In this document: positions 31,584 through 31,802 of the stretch, in pieces
Position numbering within the stretch: the first letter of the stretch is position 1
Layout: each line of letters begins with the position of its first letter
Origin: an uncultured Neomegalonema sp.
GTDB taxonomy: Bacteria > Pseudomonadota > Alphaproteobacteria > Rhodobacterales > Rhodobacteraceae
Reading direction: 5' to 3'
Length of the DNA: 31,802 bases
NCBI GenBank assembly: GCA_937958345.1
Contig: CALGNW010000193.1
Location: 1-31,802, forward strand
Program-made: the position numbers and the translations under genes
The notes under the pieces: generated by a model
The model's input: the letters and a program-made list of their open reading frames with translations, nothing else
What the model was told of the DNA's origin: nothing
Database searches by the model: none

Positions 31584-31713
31584 CTTGTCCAACTCTCGAG
31601 CATATGTGACGAGTCGCCTGCAGGTGCGAGCGGTTGCAGACCGGTCGGCCTGGCGCGTTTCTATCTGGTGCGTTTATGTATCTTAATCGTTGAGAGCAAA
31701 AGGTTCGTCTGCT

Positions 31714-31802
31714 GGTTAGTGTGGCGGTGACCGACTTTCCCGTCGCTTAAGCGACAGTATCATAGGCGCAGCGGGTCTTAACGGCCGAGTTCGGGATGGG
31801 AT
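31714..31802 (-). rRNA. rrf: 5S ribosomal RNA, 3' part
   Basis: The reverse complement of this segment contains the conserved 5S core (CCCATCCCGAACTCGGCCGT, then TAAG) and, at its end, the helix I strand GGTCACCGCCACACTAACC. About 25-30 bases of the 5' end lie beyond the right edge. The gene is the last one of an rRNA operon running leftwards, and its 3' end points to the SDR gene. The 130 bp after it shows neither tRNA-fMet, which often follows 5S in Rhodobacterales, nor a clear terminator. Confidence 0.93.

Noticed and set aside
31583..31713. A tRNA gene after the 5S rRNA
   Set aside because: I could not find a T-arm GGTTCRA motif or an acceptor pair on either strand in this spacer.
1..31802. 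CRISPR arrays, insertion sequences or prophage genes
   Set aside because: The only tandem repeat is the in-frame cytochrome linker; no transposase, integrase, capsid or Cas motifs were recognised in any frame.

Overview
The window looks like chromosomal housekeeping DNA from an alphaproteobacterium of the Rhodobacterales (Roseobacter-like). The evidence is high-GC coding sequence, a PhaR-type polyhydroxyalkanoate regulator, a membrane-anchored c-type cytochrome of the cytochrome cy kind, a MutL with the endonuclease motif (as in lineages without MutH), a PleC/DivJ-like histidine kinase, and the run rsfS-rlmH-gpmI-envC-like-ctpA. Assignment is by recognition of protein motifs only; no search was run.

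Layout. 1-4961, all on the minus strand and read right to left: ubiX, rsfS, rlmH, gpmI, an EnvC-like LytM factor and the start of ctpA (cut by the window edge). 5073-5237: a small YdcH-family gene on plus with a clear terminator. 5321-8589, minus: a PhaC-like alpha/beta hydrolase, a membrane-anchored cytochrome c with a linker of fifteen 39-bp repeats, and a class I glutamine amidotransferase. 8742-12927, plus: phaR, mutL and a DUF3422 membrane protein. 12969-15404, minus: gyrB. 15822-17488, plus: a soluble PAS histidine kinase and a previously easy-to-miss 23-residue membrane peptide. 17475-20446, minus: a VUT-family transporter, dnaN and recF. 20526-22069, plus: a GNAT acetyltransferase and an endonuclease/exonuclease/phosphatase-family lipoprotein, ended by a strong terminator. 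22449-24029: a small HTH-like protein behind a hairpin that buries its ribosome-binding site, and a secreted low-complexity protein with a good promoter. 24323-31457, plus: a DEAD-box RNA helicase, a RidA-like protein, leuB, a beta-carbonic anhydrase, gamma-glutamyltransferase, a DMT-family transporter and an SDR dehydrogenase. 31461-31583 is the 5' stub of what looks like a metal-dependent hydrolase gene, and 31714-31802 is the 3' part of a 5S rRNA on minus, the tail of an rRNA operon that enters from the right.

How the genes relate. dnaN, recF and gyrB form the replication-linked core, but dnaA is not in the window and the recF-gyrB junction has been split by an opposite-strand histidine kinase. 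A perfect DnaA box lies in an AT-rich stretch after mutL. The phaR/PhaC-like pair points to PHA storage metabolism. rsfS and rlmH both act on the large ribosomal subunit, and the EnvC-like factor with ctpA suggests cell-envelope/division work.

No integrated mobile element, CRISPR array or tRNA gene was found. I saw no obvious defence or biosynthetic system. The most interesting items are small: the repeat-linker cytochrome, the membrane micro-peptide, an apparently non-AUG start in rsfS, a ribosome-binding-site hairpin, and a gene remnant at the rRNA operon edge.
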